Positions 1 to 9,845 of a stretch of 64,000 nucleotides of DNA are shown piece by piece (positions within the stretch are counted from its first letter, which is position 1; each line of letters opens with the position of its first letter). The stretch comes from JAJEFO01 sp009843725. GTDB lineage: Bacteria > Pseudomonadota > Alphaproteobacteria > Rhodobacterales > Rhodobacteraceae. Both the position numbers and the translations under genes were made by a program. Below the pieces are notes generated by a model. The model was not told the origin of the DNA and ran no database searches. It was given only the letters and a program-made list of their open reading frames with translations. The stretch covers positions 434,001-498,000 of the forward strand of contig CBDEUJ010000003.1 in assembly GCA_965243215.1 (NCBI GenBank), in the 5' to 3' direction.

Positions 1-705
1 CGCGCAAGCGCCAGGTCGCCGGGCAACGCAAACAAGGCTCTGGCGCTTCTCCGCCAGGTCATGAACCACGCGGTCGACGACGGCCATGCCGCCAGGAACC
101 CCGCCCGGCTGACAAGGAGCAACCCGAGGCCCCGGCTCACGAGGTTCCTGTCGGCGGAGGAGATCGTCCGCCTGCACGAGGCGCTCGACGCGTGCGTGGC
201 CGAGCGGCCCGACCGCGAGATGCAGGCCGAGATCTTGCGCCTTTTGCTCTACACGGGATGCCGCAAGAGCGAGATCAAGGACCTGCGCTGGTCCGAGGTC
301 TGCGGCGACACGCTCCGTCTCGCCGACGCCAAGACCGGGCCGCGGACGGTGTTCCTGAGCACGGACGCGCGCGCCGTCATCGAACGGCAGCGGCGGGCAA
401 GGGAAGGAACCTTCGTGTTCCCCTCGCCCGTCGTGCCGGGGAGGCCCCTGGGCAACGAGCTTTCGCTGTGGCCCCGGGTCCGCGAGCAGGCCAGACTCGC
501 CGACGTCCGGCTGCACGACTTGAGGCATACGTACGCCTCCCAGGCCGTCATGAGCGGGGTTCCGCTGCCGGTCGTGGCCCGGCTCCTTGGTCACAGCGAG
601 CCGCGGATGACAATGAGATACGCCCACGTCGGGGACCGCGAGATCGTCGAGGCGGCCGAGAGGATCGGTCAGGCGATCACGCGGGTGCTGAACGGTCCCG
701 GCTGA
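1..705 (+). CDS. Tyrosine recombinase/phage integrase, 5' end cut by window edge
   Basis: C-terminal catalytic domain of a site-specific tyrosine recombinase, the enzyme class that integrates and excises ICEs and prophages. The frame is open to base 1 (the 20 codons before the ATG at 61 read like the end of a core-binding domain), so the true start lies outside the window. Catalytic signatures in order: TGCRKSEI (first Arg), HDLRHTYAS (His-x-x-Arg), LLGHSEPRMTMRYAHV (last His and the nucleophilic Tyr). The gene ends normally in VLNGPG. No gene follows for 1.2 kb. It may be the integrase of the element seen to the right or of a separate island; this window cannot decide. Confidence 0.93.
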   Translation, partial: RASARSPGNANKALALLRQVMNHAVDDGHAARNPARLTRSNPRPRLTRFLSAEEIVRLHEALDACVAERPDREMQAEILRLLLYTGCRKSEIKDLRWSEVCGDTLRLADAKTGPRTVFLSTDARAVIERQRRAREGTFVFPSPVVPGRPLGNELSLWPRVREQARLADVRLHDLRHTYASQAVMSGVPLPVVARLLGHSEPRMTMRYAHVGDREIVEAAERIGQAITRVLNGPG

Positions 706-1930
706 CCGCCAGGGTCATTCGGCAGCTGCCGAAGGAAGCCGGAGAGGGTCGCCGCCTGTCGTCCTGGCGGCGGCCGCAGCGTCCGGACCCTCACCATGCG
801 CAACGGTCCGGCTTGCTCGACCCGCATTGGCTTCCGGCCACTCCCGGCGCATCCATCCACCGCAAATCCGCGCCCGTCGGCCCGCCAACGCAGCCGACAA
901 GGGATTCAGGCAGTTTCAACGGAATCGACCGGGTCCGCTTCACGGCTTCCGAACACGGCCTGGCGACGGGAATGACGAATTTCGCAGTGCCTGATCGGCA
1001 TCAGATTTGTACGCCGATTAAGCTGACAGTTTCATTGTCATGGCCATTCCGTGTTGCGGTGAGGCACCTTCTGGCCGCGCCTGACCGTGTTCGAGAGCGC
1101 CCTCGCAAACAATCAGTTTACAGACCTCAACAGCGCACGTTGGCGAGGCGGACGGATGCGCCCCTGCGGGGCGCATCCGTCGAAATCGACGTGTTGACAA
1201 TGCGCTGCTATCCCTGATCGAGTCCAGAACGTCCGGAAACACAACACTGCCAGCAAAGAGTGCATCACTTGCTTCTGAAGGACACGAGCGCTCGTCCCCA
1301 AGGTATATTGGTTCCCATCCCTGCCAGATCCAAAATGAGCGCCCGAAATTTGATGCACAACCTAGAACCGACCAAGTCTGATCCGCGTCCTCGGTGATTG
1401 CAGGTACCGGCTCAGCCTAAATTGAATATCATCCAGCCAATCACCCGCTTCACGCTGGTGCCGGTGCGCCCTGTTTGCCGCATGACGTCGCAACCGTTCG
1501 GCGTCGGGATGGGCGCGGGGGCAGGCCGGACTGAAAGTGCGCATGGTCACGTTGTACTCCGGACCGCACCACTCCGGCAGCGATCGCAAGTGTTTCTCCC
1601 ACAGGCACGCGAACGCTCACGTCACGGGGTCAGGGCCATCCCGCCGACCCATGCCGGCGGCGCTCGGCACTACACTGCACCGACTTCTGGGGGTCGGACC
1701 TTTGACAGCAGAATGTTGCCCGCATCAAGTTCCGCCAAAATGGTCAGAACAGGCTCCGAGTTTCAGAAGTCGGGTTAAGCGAGAGCAAAGGCCTTGCATC
1801 CCCGGAAAGAGGCGAGGGTCGGTCCGCTGACCGGGCTTCCGGACACCACCACCCGTTCACGACGCTGCGTTCTCTCGATTCTTGTCCGTCAGGGATGCGC
1901 AACGAACCGCCGATCATTAGACTAACAGGT
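706..1930. other. 1.2 kb without a recognisable gene
   Basis: Only short, mutually overlapping frames occur here, and none has a plausible ribosome binding site plus a protein-like sequence. No tRNA or clear direct repeat that could serve as an attachment site was recognised. Composition is more mixed than in the neighbouring integrase gene, which fits a recombination junction between the integrase and the cargo. Confidence 0.5.
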
Positions 1931-3094
1931 TCATGTACGCACTCCTGCCATCGCTCGCAACTCTGCAGGCGAAAGCGCGCGTTCGGTCCTCAGGCGAAGC
2001 ATCAGGTCGGCCATCCGCCGGGACAGCAGATCCACGAATTCCGGAAGCTTCTCCTTCGGAATCACTTCGTCAGAGTCTAGCTCAAGCTGCGTGCACGCAT
2101 CAACGATGGCCTCGTCCATCGCAGTGCCGATGACCCTTTCCTTGTTCCTTATGGACCAGACACAAATGCATTCCTTCAGGTCCCCGATTCTGCGATCTTC
2201 GTCGAATCTCTCATTGTCGCACACCGCAGCAATGTCCTCCCTCCGCAGGTCCAGCTCGATCTTCAGGTTCAGTTCCTCTCCGGTAAGGGGGTTGATGGCG
2301 TAACTGCCTTCGCGCGCTGGACCCGAGTAATTGCTGGACAGGCAGGCAACGATCTTTTGGAATCCGAAGTATTCCACGTAGGACAAGACAAGTCCGGTTT
2401 CCGGATTCGCACATACATGGACGCAATGAAGGGGCGTTCTCTCCGGGCGATCCACAACCGGATCGGTCTCGTTGTAGTATCCGAAACAGGCATTGCCATC
2501 GGAAACAAGGTATTCGATCGCATGCGGGCAGTCCTCGCTCGACAATCCGGACTCGCATGCGAGTGCAAGGCAGGACTTCACTGCCGAGCGGCCTGCAAGG
2601 TGACCGCCAAACCTGTGCGACAGCTGCAACGGCTCATCCAGGCGCTCCTCCGTCATGGTCGCGTCAAGCAGAAGTCTCTGGACATTCAGGTTCGGGTGAT
2701 CGTCGCTTAGGTCCCTGAGCATTTTCTTCAGCTCGCCATGCGATCTTGCCCGGATCGAAACATGTGTCCTGCCATCCTGAACTTGCGTCTCGAATCTTGG
2801 CGATGCATCTATCAGTAAACCGTCCGGATTACACTTCAGCTTCCTCCCCGAAAGTGTCTTGACCAGAACCGCTTGATTTCCGCCCCTCTGTCTGCTCACG
2901 TCGAACATGACGCAGAAGAGCTGGAACTGCCTTGCCAGTTCGCTGTCCCACGCACTTCCGGTCTCGCTGTTGCATCTCTTGCAGATGAAATCGCGTGTCC
3001 TCCTTCTTCCTCCTATCGCATTGGGCAGGATGTGCTCCCTCGTGGAGTTGCTTGCGGTGATGGGAGCCAGGCAGAGGGCACAGCGCTTCGTCAT
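1931..3094 (-). CDS. HNH endonuclease-domain protein
   Basis: A 387-residue protein with an N-terminal HNH/zinc-finger nuclease-like domain. It has CALC near residue 5, REHILPNAIGG around residues 18-28 and ICKRCNSETG around residues 37-46, the two CxxC pairs and His-containing centre of the HNH_5 type. The remaining ~330 residues have no motif I recognise. The start at 3094 is preferred because the zinc-binding CxxC follows at once; an upstream in-frame start at 3127 would add 11 residues. It stands alone between the integrase and an IS66 remnant. Such proteins are common in defence islands and may cut foreign DNA, but no target can be read from the sequence. Confidence 0.75.
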   Translation of the reverse strand: MTKRCALCLAPITASNSTREHILPNAIGGRRRTRDFICKRCNSETGSAWDSELARQFQLFCVMFDVSRQRGGNQAVLVKTLSGRKLKCNPDGLLIDASPRFETQVQDGRTHVSIRARSHGELKKMLRDLSDDHPNLNVQRLLLDATMTEERLDEPLQLSHRFGGHLAGRSAVKSCLALACESGLSSEDCPHAIEYLVSDGNACFGYYNETDPVVDRPERTPLHCVHVCANPETGLVLSYVEYFGFQKIVACLSSNYSGPAREGSYAINPLTGEELNLKIELDLRREDIAAVCDNERFDEDRRIGDLKECICVWSIRNKERVIGTAMDEAIVDACTQLELDSDEVIPKEKLPEFVDLLSRRMADLMLRLRTERALSPAELRAMAGVRT

Positions 3095-3389
3095 CCTTGA
3101 ACAAGCCTCTCGAGATTCTGTTCGCAATCATGCAATTGGCAACCGGCCTTCGCAGCGCAAGTGCATGGATTCAGGCCTTGGATCCGGCAATGCCGCAATC
3201 CAGCTCCCTGCTCAGTGGTCCTGCGAACCGTACATTCGGCTACCATGAAGCGCTGTGGGCAGCAACGCCCGCCCGTCGCCACTCCAGTCCTGCGCGTCGA
3301 TCACGCGCACGGCACGGCACCGGACTGCGGCTGCTCTTGGAAAGGCCGTACATCCAGGGCCGTTCCGTGATTCATGACCACCTTCGCGC

Positions 3390-4583
3390 CTACCGGTCGG
3401 TCGCCCTGCATCGGCCGCACACCCCGTCACGCGGACATGCACGCCGCGAAGGCGTCCGCCTACTTCCGTTCCGCATACACGACTTGACGGTCCGGTACAC
3501 CGATTCGCGAAGCTGGCGCCGACAATGTGCCCAACAGTATGCCAGTCGCAGCGGCGCGCCGTCCTTGCGGCTCGGTCCGGCCAGCCGGTTGTAGCTGGCA
3601 TAGCCATCGACCTGCAGGATGCCGTCGAAGCCATCAAGGAAGCGCTCCGCATTTTCGCCGCCGCGCCCGGGGGCGTAGAAGTAGACGAAGCCCGGTGGGT
3701 CGGGCCCGCCCCAGGAACGGTCGTCGCGGGCCAGCGCCCATAACCAGCCGGTCTTCGTCCTGCCGCGGCCCGGATCGAACACCGGCGCCCGCGTCTCATC
3801 CATGAAGAGCTTGGACGACCGTTTCAGGTGCCGGGCCAAGCGGTCAACCACCGGCCTGAGGTGGAACGAGGCCTTGCCGACCCAGCCGGCCAGGGTCGAG
3901 CGGTCCAGATCGAGGCCTGAGCGGGCATAGATCTGCGTCTGACGGGGCAACGGGCAATGATCGGCGTATTTCGAGACCAGCACATGCGCGATAGCGCCTT
4001 CGGTCGGCAGCGCCCCTTCGATCAGCCGGGCCGGCGACGGCGCCTGAGTCACGCCTTCCTTACACCGGCGGCAGGCGTATTTCGGGCGCACCGTGACGAT
4101 CACCCGCAACTGCGCCGGAACGATGTCCAGGCGCTCCGTGCGGTCGTCGCCGATCTTCGCCATCTCCCCGCATCCGCAGGGGCAGAGCGTGCTCTCCGGC
4201 TCGATCACCTGCTCGATCCGCTCCAGGTGGTCCGGCAAATGGCCGAGATTGCGCGCCGGGCGAGGACACTTCGGCGATTGGGCTGGTGTCGGATCGGCGG
4301 GCGTGATCGCTTCCTCGATCTCTTCCGCCGCCGCAACAAGGTCCTCGAACGCCAGCTGGCGCTCGTCCGGCGTCAGCTTCTCCGACATTTTCCCGTAGAT
4401 AACGCGCTGCAGCTCGCGCACCAGATGTTCGAGACGGCGGATGCGCTCGGCCTGCGCCTCATTGCGGTCCGTCAACACCTCGTTCTCAGTGCGAAGCGTC
4501 TCCAGCGCCGCGATTGCCTGCACCGCCGCTTCCTGCTGTTCGGGCGTCAGCGTTCCGAGGTCGATCTCCGCAAGGGCCGGCAT
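3390..4583 (-). pseudogene. tnpC: IS66 transposase TnpC, C-terminally truncated
   Basis: DDE transposase of IS66. From the N-terminus: a leucine-rich coiled coil with the IS66 signature YGKMSEKL, a zinc-finger-like segment (CPCGCGEM, then CRRCKEG), and the catalytic core with DETRAPVFDPGRGRTKTGWLWA and DGYASYN. The frame runs on after CWAHCRRQLRE with about 37 unrelated residues before a stop at 3390. The usual ~510-residue protein is therefore cut to about 360 genuine residues and lacks the last catalytic acidic region. The start at 4583 gives MPALAEIDLG; the upstream extension is not IS66-like. Confidence 0.88.
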
Positions 4584-4638
4584 GGCCAGTCTGGTAGTAC
4601 AGTGTCGGGACGCCGCACGCCCCGAACCGCCTGGTGAG

Positions 4639-4992
4639 TCATTCCGCCTCAGCCGGGCGCCGTGCCGACAGCGCCCGCACACGGCACCAGTCCAAGCCGG
4701 AGAACAGCGCCTCGAACTGCGCATGGCTCAGCGACATCACCTCGTCGCGGATCGCTGGCCACACGAAGCCCTGATCCTCCAGACGCTTGTAGACCATCAC
4801 CAGTCCGGTTCCGTCCCAGTAAATCAGCTTCAGCCTGTCAACTCGTTTCGTACGAAACGCGAAGACCGTTCCTGTGAACGAGTCCTTGCGCAATACGCCC
4901 TTCACATGCGCAACAAGGCCGTCGTGCTGCTTCCTGAAGTCCACGGGCTTCGTCGCGAACACGATCCGGATCCGGTTCGAAGGGAAGATCAT
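4639..4992 (-). CDS. tnpB: IS66 accessory protein TnpB
   Basis: A 117-residue IS66 Orf2 protein. The motif series VFATKPVDFRKQHDGL, DSFTGTVFAF and KRVDRLKLIYWDGTGLVMVYKRLE is diagnostic of the family. The start at 4992 overlaps the tnpA stop (ATGA), the usual IS66 coupling. TnpB is needed for transposition in this family by an unclear mechanism. The gene looks intact, but its transposase partner is truncated. Confidence 0.93.
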   Translation of the reverse strand: MIFPSNRIRIVFATKPVDFRKQHDGLVAHVKGVLRKDSFTGTVFAFRTKRVDRLKLIYWDGTGLVMVYKRLEDQGFVWPAIRDEVMSLSHAQFEALFSGLDWCRVRALSARRPAEAE

Positions 4993-5423
4993 GCCGAGGC
5001 GTTCAGCGCGGACACGATCTCTGCGATCCGGCAAGCCGGCGTCGCGGCGTCCAGACGGAGCGTCACCCGGTCCTGGATCACCTCCAGTCGGTCGCTGCCC
5101 GCAGCGGGAGCCCGGCGCTCATCCTGGCGCAAGACCACCGGAGCAAAACCCACCTCGCCCTCCAGCGGCGGCAAGACCAGAAGGCCCTTCCGCGCTTGGC
5201 GGCGCCACTCCGACAGCTGGTTCGCGTTGATCTCGTAGCGACGCGCTACCCCGGCAACCGTCGCGCCTTCCTCCAATGTCTCGGCAACAATCCGCGCTTT
5301 CACCGAAGCCGGCCAGCGACGGCGAAAGCCGCCACGCGCCGGCAACACTTCAACCCTGGCGTTGGTGAGAATCTCTGCTGAGGGCTCCAATGAGAAATTC
5401 CCTTCGTCCCATCCCAAACCCAA
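4989..5423 (-). CDS. tnpA: IS66 helix-turn-helix protein TnpA
   Basis: IS3/IS66-type helix-turn-helix protein of about 144 residues. It contains RRRWPASVKARIVAETLEEGATVAGVARRY followed by NQLSEWRRQARKG, the typical recognition helix of the TnpA/Orf1 family. The first 25 residues are not strongly conserved, so the true start may be internal. It overlaps tnpB by four bases. Confidence 0.88.
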   Translation of the reverse strand: MGLGWDEGNFSLEPSAEILTNARVEVLPARGGFRRRWPASVKARIVAETLEEGATVAGVARRYEINANQLSEWRRQARKGLLVLPPLEGEVGFAPVVLRQDERRAPAAGSDRLEVIQDRVTLRLDAATPACRIAEIVSALNASA

Positions 5424-5601
5424 ACTTCCACATCACCATCTCCGCATGAAGGTGGGGCGCCCGCACCGCATACCATAATCAGGACGCTCACTACGAATCG
5501 GGGAGCCAACGAGCTCAGATCACTAGCACTCACTTCTTTAGTTGACACTGCCCAACAACTTGATAATGCCGATCACTAGACCCACAACAGCGCCTGCAAT
5601 G

Positions 5602-6361
5602 CTAACGGCCGCAAAGGGGGGGATGGTCCTTTACAATCAATGCGGCAGTCGATAACGTCAAGCCTCGTCTCTTGGAATATCCATTATTGCATCGCAATCT
5701 TTCCATTATGGAAGCTTCCGCGACATTCATCAGAGCATCAACCTTGCAGAAGGTTGAGTGATGGAATTGGACATATTCGGAATTCTCGAACGCAATAGCT
5801 TCCTCTTCACCGGACAGTAAGTTTCTCGGCACCATTTCGTTTCTTTCGAGGAGCCGGTACAGTCGAGTGTGTTCAATATACTTTGGGCCTAAAACGTCGT
5901 GCATCGCTCGAGCCAGATCTACCTTATTAGAATCTTGAATCTCGGTAGCTTTCCCACCTAGCACGTGATATCGATGGGAAATGGCTTCAAACCCGTAGTT
6001 GGCATATCGCATGTTCCAGTGCACCCACTGACAACCTGAATAGCGCCCAACGAAGCTATAGAAGGCGTCGAGCAATCTTCCTCTCCAGTTGATCATACTG
6101 TTCAACAATTTTTCCTGTTTCGACACCCTCAAGCTCGGCCTGTTGATGAATTGAAAATGAAATTGTTTGTCCGCTTCCCAAAAATCGAACAGCAAGTGAT
6201 GTTATGTGCGGCGAGGTTCCGTCTGGGCGGTCATAGAAGCTCTCACATGAGTAATGTATAAACAACACATCGTGCTGCTTCGCAAAAAGTTTGCGTAAAG
6301 CAGAGATGGATTCCTTGAAGCGAGCATACTGGGTTCTGACCTTACCAAATTCCACTTCCAC
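5602..6361 (-). pseudogene. Conserved protein of unknown function, frameshifted
   Basis: Two overlapping - strand frames form one protein. The first part (GTG start at 6361, MEVEFGKVRTQYARFKES) ends in QLERKIARRLL and stops at 6056. The sequence continues in another frame as DAFYSFVGRYSGCQWVHWNMRYANYGFEAISHRY to 5602. Reading through requires skipping one base around 6060-6075. The composite of about 250 residues has HYSCESFYDRPDG, HWNMRYANYGF and a C-terminal EEAIAFENSEYVQFHHST segment. These look like a conserved family I associate with accessory islands, without known function. It is more AT-rich than the surroundings. Either a decayed gene or a base-calling error. Confidence 0.6.
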
Positions 6362-6676
6362 GTTTCGGGATCTTGTAGAAGTTGCGATGGAAAATACGCA
6401 GACCTAACGACGACGGCTACACGCTGCATTTCGAGCCGTTCGGCCTGGCTTATTTCCCGACACCAATGACGACGTCGCCCAACCGCCTTGCCGGCGGTCC
6501 GGCTCCAGAAAGAAATTGTCGCGGCCTTCGAACGAGTGTTGCGGCCGGTTACCGACAGTTCCTCGGTCCCAGTTGGGGGTACCTTCGGCCTGAGGCTGGA
6601 TGAACAAGTGGTTCCGATCGCTCGGCTGTTGTCGGCCAACCACGCCTATTGAATAAATGAATGCATCCGCAGGCTG
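6362..6676. other. Short spacer without gene
   Basis: Between the frameshifted gene and the split protease. Small frames on both strands overlap here without convincing starts. Nothing recognised. Confidence 0.4.
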
Positions 6677-7315
6677 TCATTTCATGACACGCTCGTGCCC
6701 TTCGTAAAGCATTTGATTGAAGCCGCGTACTCCGCCAGGAAACGCGTTGACCAATGCCTCATCCATCAAGTCGATTAATGGGCCGCAGCCCTGACTACAC
6801 AGGAGCGTCGGTGTTTCCTCATCACCAGGGTACGTTCCCTTCACGAGATCGGCTCCGCACTTCGCGCATTTGTCGAGCTTAATGCTAGCCGTCTTCTCCT
6901 CACCTTTGTTGTCAGGAAGCTGGTCGAGAGCCGCCTCAATGCCCTTGTAGTTAGTAACGTCCGCGATGGCCGTGAGCCCCGGGGCCAGGCCAACGCGTTC
7001 GCCCTTAGCCCCCCTGAAGTTCTCGTTGGGGAAGTAGTCCGTGACGACTCCGATAATCCGAGGGCCGTCCGGCGTAACGCAGAAGGCAGGACCGCCGCTG
7101 CACCCTTGGACATTCGTACCGTCAACGAGGAATCGACCAGCCGGATCGACCAAGCTAATCCTGCCTGAAAAGAAGCAGAGCCGCTCAGCGACGGTCCTTA
7201 GGGCGGGGAATCCAAGCCACCCCACCTCCGTGCCGACTTTGACTTGTGCCAGTTCCTTGGGACTGGCTGGATCTAAGATAGGAACCGTCGGCCGAGCAAG
7301 ATCCTGCGAAACGAA
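6677..7315 (-). pseudogene. Trypsin-like serine protease, C-terminal part of an IS-split gene
   Basis: C-terminal 212 residues of a chymotrypsin-fold protease whose N-terminal part lies at 9355-9621 across an IS1634-family element. It begins FVSQDLARP directly after the target duplication and contains VGWLGFPAL and the nucleophile motif GCSGGP (Ser162 of the rejoined protein). It ends in a zinc-ribbon-like segment (CAKCGAD, then LLCSQGCG). Joined at the duplicated GGCTAG, the two parts give a continuous ~301-residue protein with a complete His-Asp-Ser triad. In this genome the gene is disrupted. Confidence 0.85.
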
Positions 7316-7321
7316 GGCTAG
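7316..7321. repeat. Target-site duplication, left copy (GGCTAG)
   Basis: GGCTAG flanks the IS1634-family element and is repeated at 9355-9360. Removing the element and one copy restores the protease reading frame (DSAILA then FVSQDLARP), which supports this assignment. The following A is also shared, so the duplication may be 7 bp. Confidence 0.85.
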
Positions 7322-9354
7322 ACGGACCTTTCAGCTGAAAATCTCCCGACGGCATCGCGCAGGCCCCTGAAAAGGCTGGGCCTTTCCGCCACGGAGCAGG
7401 AATCCGTGCTGGATTCATGTTGCCATGTAACGGCGCACATTTGGTGTTGACACGGCCTTTCCATCGCATATGGTGCCCGGAAACGTGTTGCCATGTAAGG
7501 ACCGGAGCCGTGGCCCTCAGCGTCGACGTCATACCAAACCGTTCCTCCCCGCCCGCCATCCTCCTCCGCGAGGCATGGCGCGAGGGGAAGCGCATCCGCA
7601 GGAGAACCGTCGCAAACCTCTCGAAGATGCCCCCCGCCCTCGTCGACGCCATCCGCGCCGCCCTCGACGGCGGGGTCGTGTTCCCGTCGCTCGACGCGGC
7701 CGTCGCCATCCGTCGGTCACGCCCCCACGGCCACGTCGCCGCGGTGCTGGGAACGCTCCGGTCGCTTGGCCTGGTCCGCGTCCTGGGCCGGAAGGCGGGC
7801 CGCATGCGCGATCTTGCCGTGGCGGCCATCGTCGCCCGCGTCGTCGATCCCGCCTCCAAGCTGGCGACCGCCAGGGCGCTGGACCCGGAGACCGCGTCGA
7901 CGAGCCTCGGGACCCTGCTCGGGCTCGGGCCCGTCACCGGCAACGAGATGCTGGACATGCTCGACTGGCTGCTGGCGCGCCAGCCCTGGATCGAGCGGAG
8001 CCTCGCAAACCGGCACCTGAAGGGCGGGAACACGCTGATTCTCTATGACGTCTCTTCCAGCTACCTGGAAGGCAGGAAATGCCCCCTGGCGGCCTTCGGC
8101 CACAACCGCGACGGCAAGAGGGGCAAGATGCAGGTCACCTACGGGCTGCTCTGCGCCGCGGACGGCTGCCCGGTGGCGGTGGAGGTCTTCGCCGGCAACG
8201 CCGGGGACCCGTCCACGGTGGCAAGCCAGGTGGACAAGGTCCGCTCACGCTTCGGGATCGGCCGCATGGCGCTGGTGGGCGACAGGGGGATGCTCACCAC
8301 GGCGCGGATCCGGGAGGACCTCGAGCCTTCGGGGCTCGACTGGATCTCGGCCCTGAAGACGGGCGACATCCGCAAGCTGCTGAAGGCGGGCGCGGGCGGC
8401 GCCCCGGCCCCGCTGGAGCCGGAGGCGCTGGTTCCCGACGCGGTGGCGGAGGTCACGGGTCCGGACTTCCCCGGCGAGCGGCTGATGGTGTGCCTGAACC
8501 CGCGGCTGCGGCAGGAGCGGGCCCGCAAGCGGGAGGAGCTGCTGAAGGCCACGGAGGAGGCGCTGGAGGCGATCGCGGCGTCGGTGCGCGCGGGCCGGCT
8601 GAAGGGCCGGGAGGCCATCGACCGCCGGGTCGGCCGGGACGCCAACCGCCGCAAGGTCGGGAAGCACTTCGAGATCGACGTCACGGACGGCGGCATCTCC
8701 TGGCGTCGCCGCGAGGCCCGGATCGCCGCCGAGGCGCGGCTCGACGGCGTCTACGTGATCCGCACCAGCCTGGATTCCGCGTCGCTCGGGCCGGCGGCGG
8801 CGGTGGAGGCGTACAAAGGTCTCGCACGGGTGGAGCGCGCGTTCCTGACGATGAAGGCCTCGCGGCTGCGGATCCGTCCGGTGCACGTCTGGTCGGAGGA
8901 TCACGTCCGCGCCCATGTGTTCCTTTGCATGCTTGCGTACCACGTGGAATGGCACATGCGCCGGGACCTGGCCCCGATCCTGTTCGAGGACGACGACCGC
9001 GAAGGCGCCCGGGCGCAACGGAACTCGCCGGTGGAGCCCGCCAGGGTCTCGGAGAGCGCCAGGGCCAAGGCGGCGGACAAGCGCACCCCGGACGGGCTTC
9101 CGGTCCACGGCTTCACGACGCTGCTCGCCGACCTGGCCACGCTGACGCTGAACGAGGTGACGCTGCCGGGCAGCCCGGACCACGCCTTCCCGCTGCTGGC
9201 GACGCCGACGGAACTGCAGCGCCGGGCCTTCGAGCTGCTGGAAATCGACCCCGCCAGGGATGTTGCCATGTAAGCGGCAGGCTGGATCCGCCGAAACCGG
9301 CCGCTGGGCCCTTGATTTCCGAAGGATTCCTGTCTGACCCCCAAATGAAGATCC
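7322..9354 (+). mobile_element. IS1634-family insertion sequence, apparently intact
   Basis: About 2.03 kb between the two GGCTAG copies, with one long transposase gene on the + strand. The ends show only weak terminal similarity (GGACCTTTCA near the left end; GGATCTTCA on the reverse strand at the right end). A 13-base word, TGTTGCCATGTAA, occurs three times inside, at 7418, 7486 and 9261. The insertion splits the serine protease gene of the neighbouring ubiquitin-like operon and lies opposite to it. Confidence 0.85.
7510..9273 (+). CDS. IS1634-family transposase
   Basis: DDE transposase of about 587 residues with an IS4-like fold. The N-terminus (VDVIPNRSSPPAILLREAWREGKRIRRRTVANLS) is typical of the family and argues for the GTG start at 7510; an in-frame ATG at 7417 would add 31 unlikely residues. 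Catalytic elements: LYDVSSSYLEGR (first Asp), ALVGDRGMLT (second Asp) and the YxxLARVERAFLTMK segment carrying the Glu. It ends at the TAA contained in the third TGTTGCCATGTAA copy. The frame is unbroken, so the element is likely active or recently active. Confidence 0.92.
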   Translation: MALSVDVIPNRSSPPAILLREAWREGKRIRRRTVANLSKMPPALVDAIRAALDGGVVFPSLDAAVAIRRSRPHGHVAAVLGTLRSLGLVRVLGRKAGRMRDLAVAAIVARVVDPASKLATARALDPETASTSLGTLLGLGPVTGNEMLDMLDWLLARQPWIERSLANRHLKGGNTLILYDVSSSYLEGRKCPLAAFGHNRDGKRGKMQVTYGLLCAADGCPVAVEVFAGNAGDPSTVASQVDKVRSRFGIGRMALVGDRGMLTTARIREDLEPSGLDWISALKTGDIRKLLKAGAGGAPAPLEPEALVPDAVAEVTGPDFPGERLMVCLNPRLRQERARKREELLKATEEALEAIAASVRAGRLKGREAIDRRVGRDANRRKVGKHFEIDVTDGGISWRRREARIAAEARLDGVYVIRTSLDSASLGPAAAVEAYKGLARVERAFLTMKASRLRIRPVHVWSEDHVRAHVFLCMLAYHVEWHMRRDLAPILFEDDDREGARAQRNSPVEPARVSESARAKAADKRTPDGLPVHGFTTLLADLATLTLNEVTLPGSPDHAFPLLATPTELQRRAFELLEIDPARDVAM

Positions 9355-9360
9355 GGCTAG
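9355..9360. repeat. Target-site duplication, right copy (GGCTAG)
   Basis: Matches 7316-7321. On the - strand it encodes the Leu-Ala at residues 88-89 of the protease. Confidence 0.85.
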
Positions 9361-9621
9361 AATGGCCGAGTCCACGCCTGCAGTCGTCTTGTGGAGAAAC
9401 CGCGTGCTCAGGCCCGCGTTTCCCAACGTCAGGATCCGTCGGCCATTCGAAACCTGGATCATATCGTTGTTGTTGACTGCGGATTCTATGACGTGCTGGG
9501 CAGTGGAAATGATTCGTGTCCCGCGCTGTCGCCCGTAGCTGACGAAACCGGTTCCGGAGCACTCCGGCGTACGGATGGCAACCACTTGCTGCGACACCAG
9601 TTCAATAGATTCAGTCCACAT
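9355..9621 (-). pseudogene. Trypsin-like serine protease, N-terminal part of an IS-split gene
   Basis: First 89 residues of the protease completed at 6677-7315. The start at 9621 (MWTESIELVSQQ) has a GGGAGG ribosome binding site about 11 bases upstream. It contains the catalytic His in STAQHVIE (His43) and the Asp in GVDSAIL (Asp84). Beyond 9355 the frame runs on into the IS and is meaningless. The gene follows the JAB-E1 gene on the same strand after a 224-base gap and looks like the last gene of that operon. Confidence 0.85.
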
Positions 9622-9845
9622 AATAATCCGGTCCCTCCCGTTTACGTTCGCCTTGTTCGATGTCACCGCGATCTCCGGACTATCCCTCCGCAGGCACCGG
9701 CCGTTCCTCCGTCACCCACGACAAGAGCACTTCCTCTCCACGATCGTTCAAGCTCCGGTCGCCAAGTCTCGCCTGATCGCGTATTCCCATTCGCGCGAAC
9801 GGCTCGCTCGAAGTGTCCACTAGACCTGTCAACGAGCCGAGACCT

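Larger units (their letters stand above)
3504..5423 (-). mobile_element. IS66-family insertion sequence, truncated in tnpC
   Basis: The three-gene organisation of IS66 (tnpA, tnpB, tnpC on the - strand) is present, with tnpA and tnpB overlapping by four bases. The element is broken on the tnpC side: homology stops near 3504, after the CWAHCRR motif, so the C-terminal part of the transposase and that terminal repeat are gone. The outer end upstream of tnpA (about 5424-5500) could not be fixed, because the partner repeat is missing. The remnant cannot move on its own. Confidence 0.85.

Noticed and set aside
1..1930. Attachment site next to the integrase
   Set aside because: No tRNA 3' end or matching direct repeat could be identified within the window.
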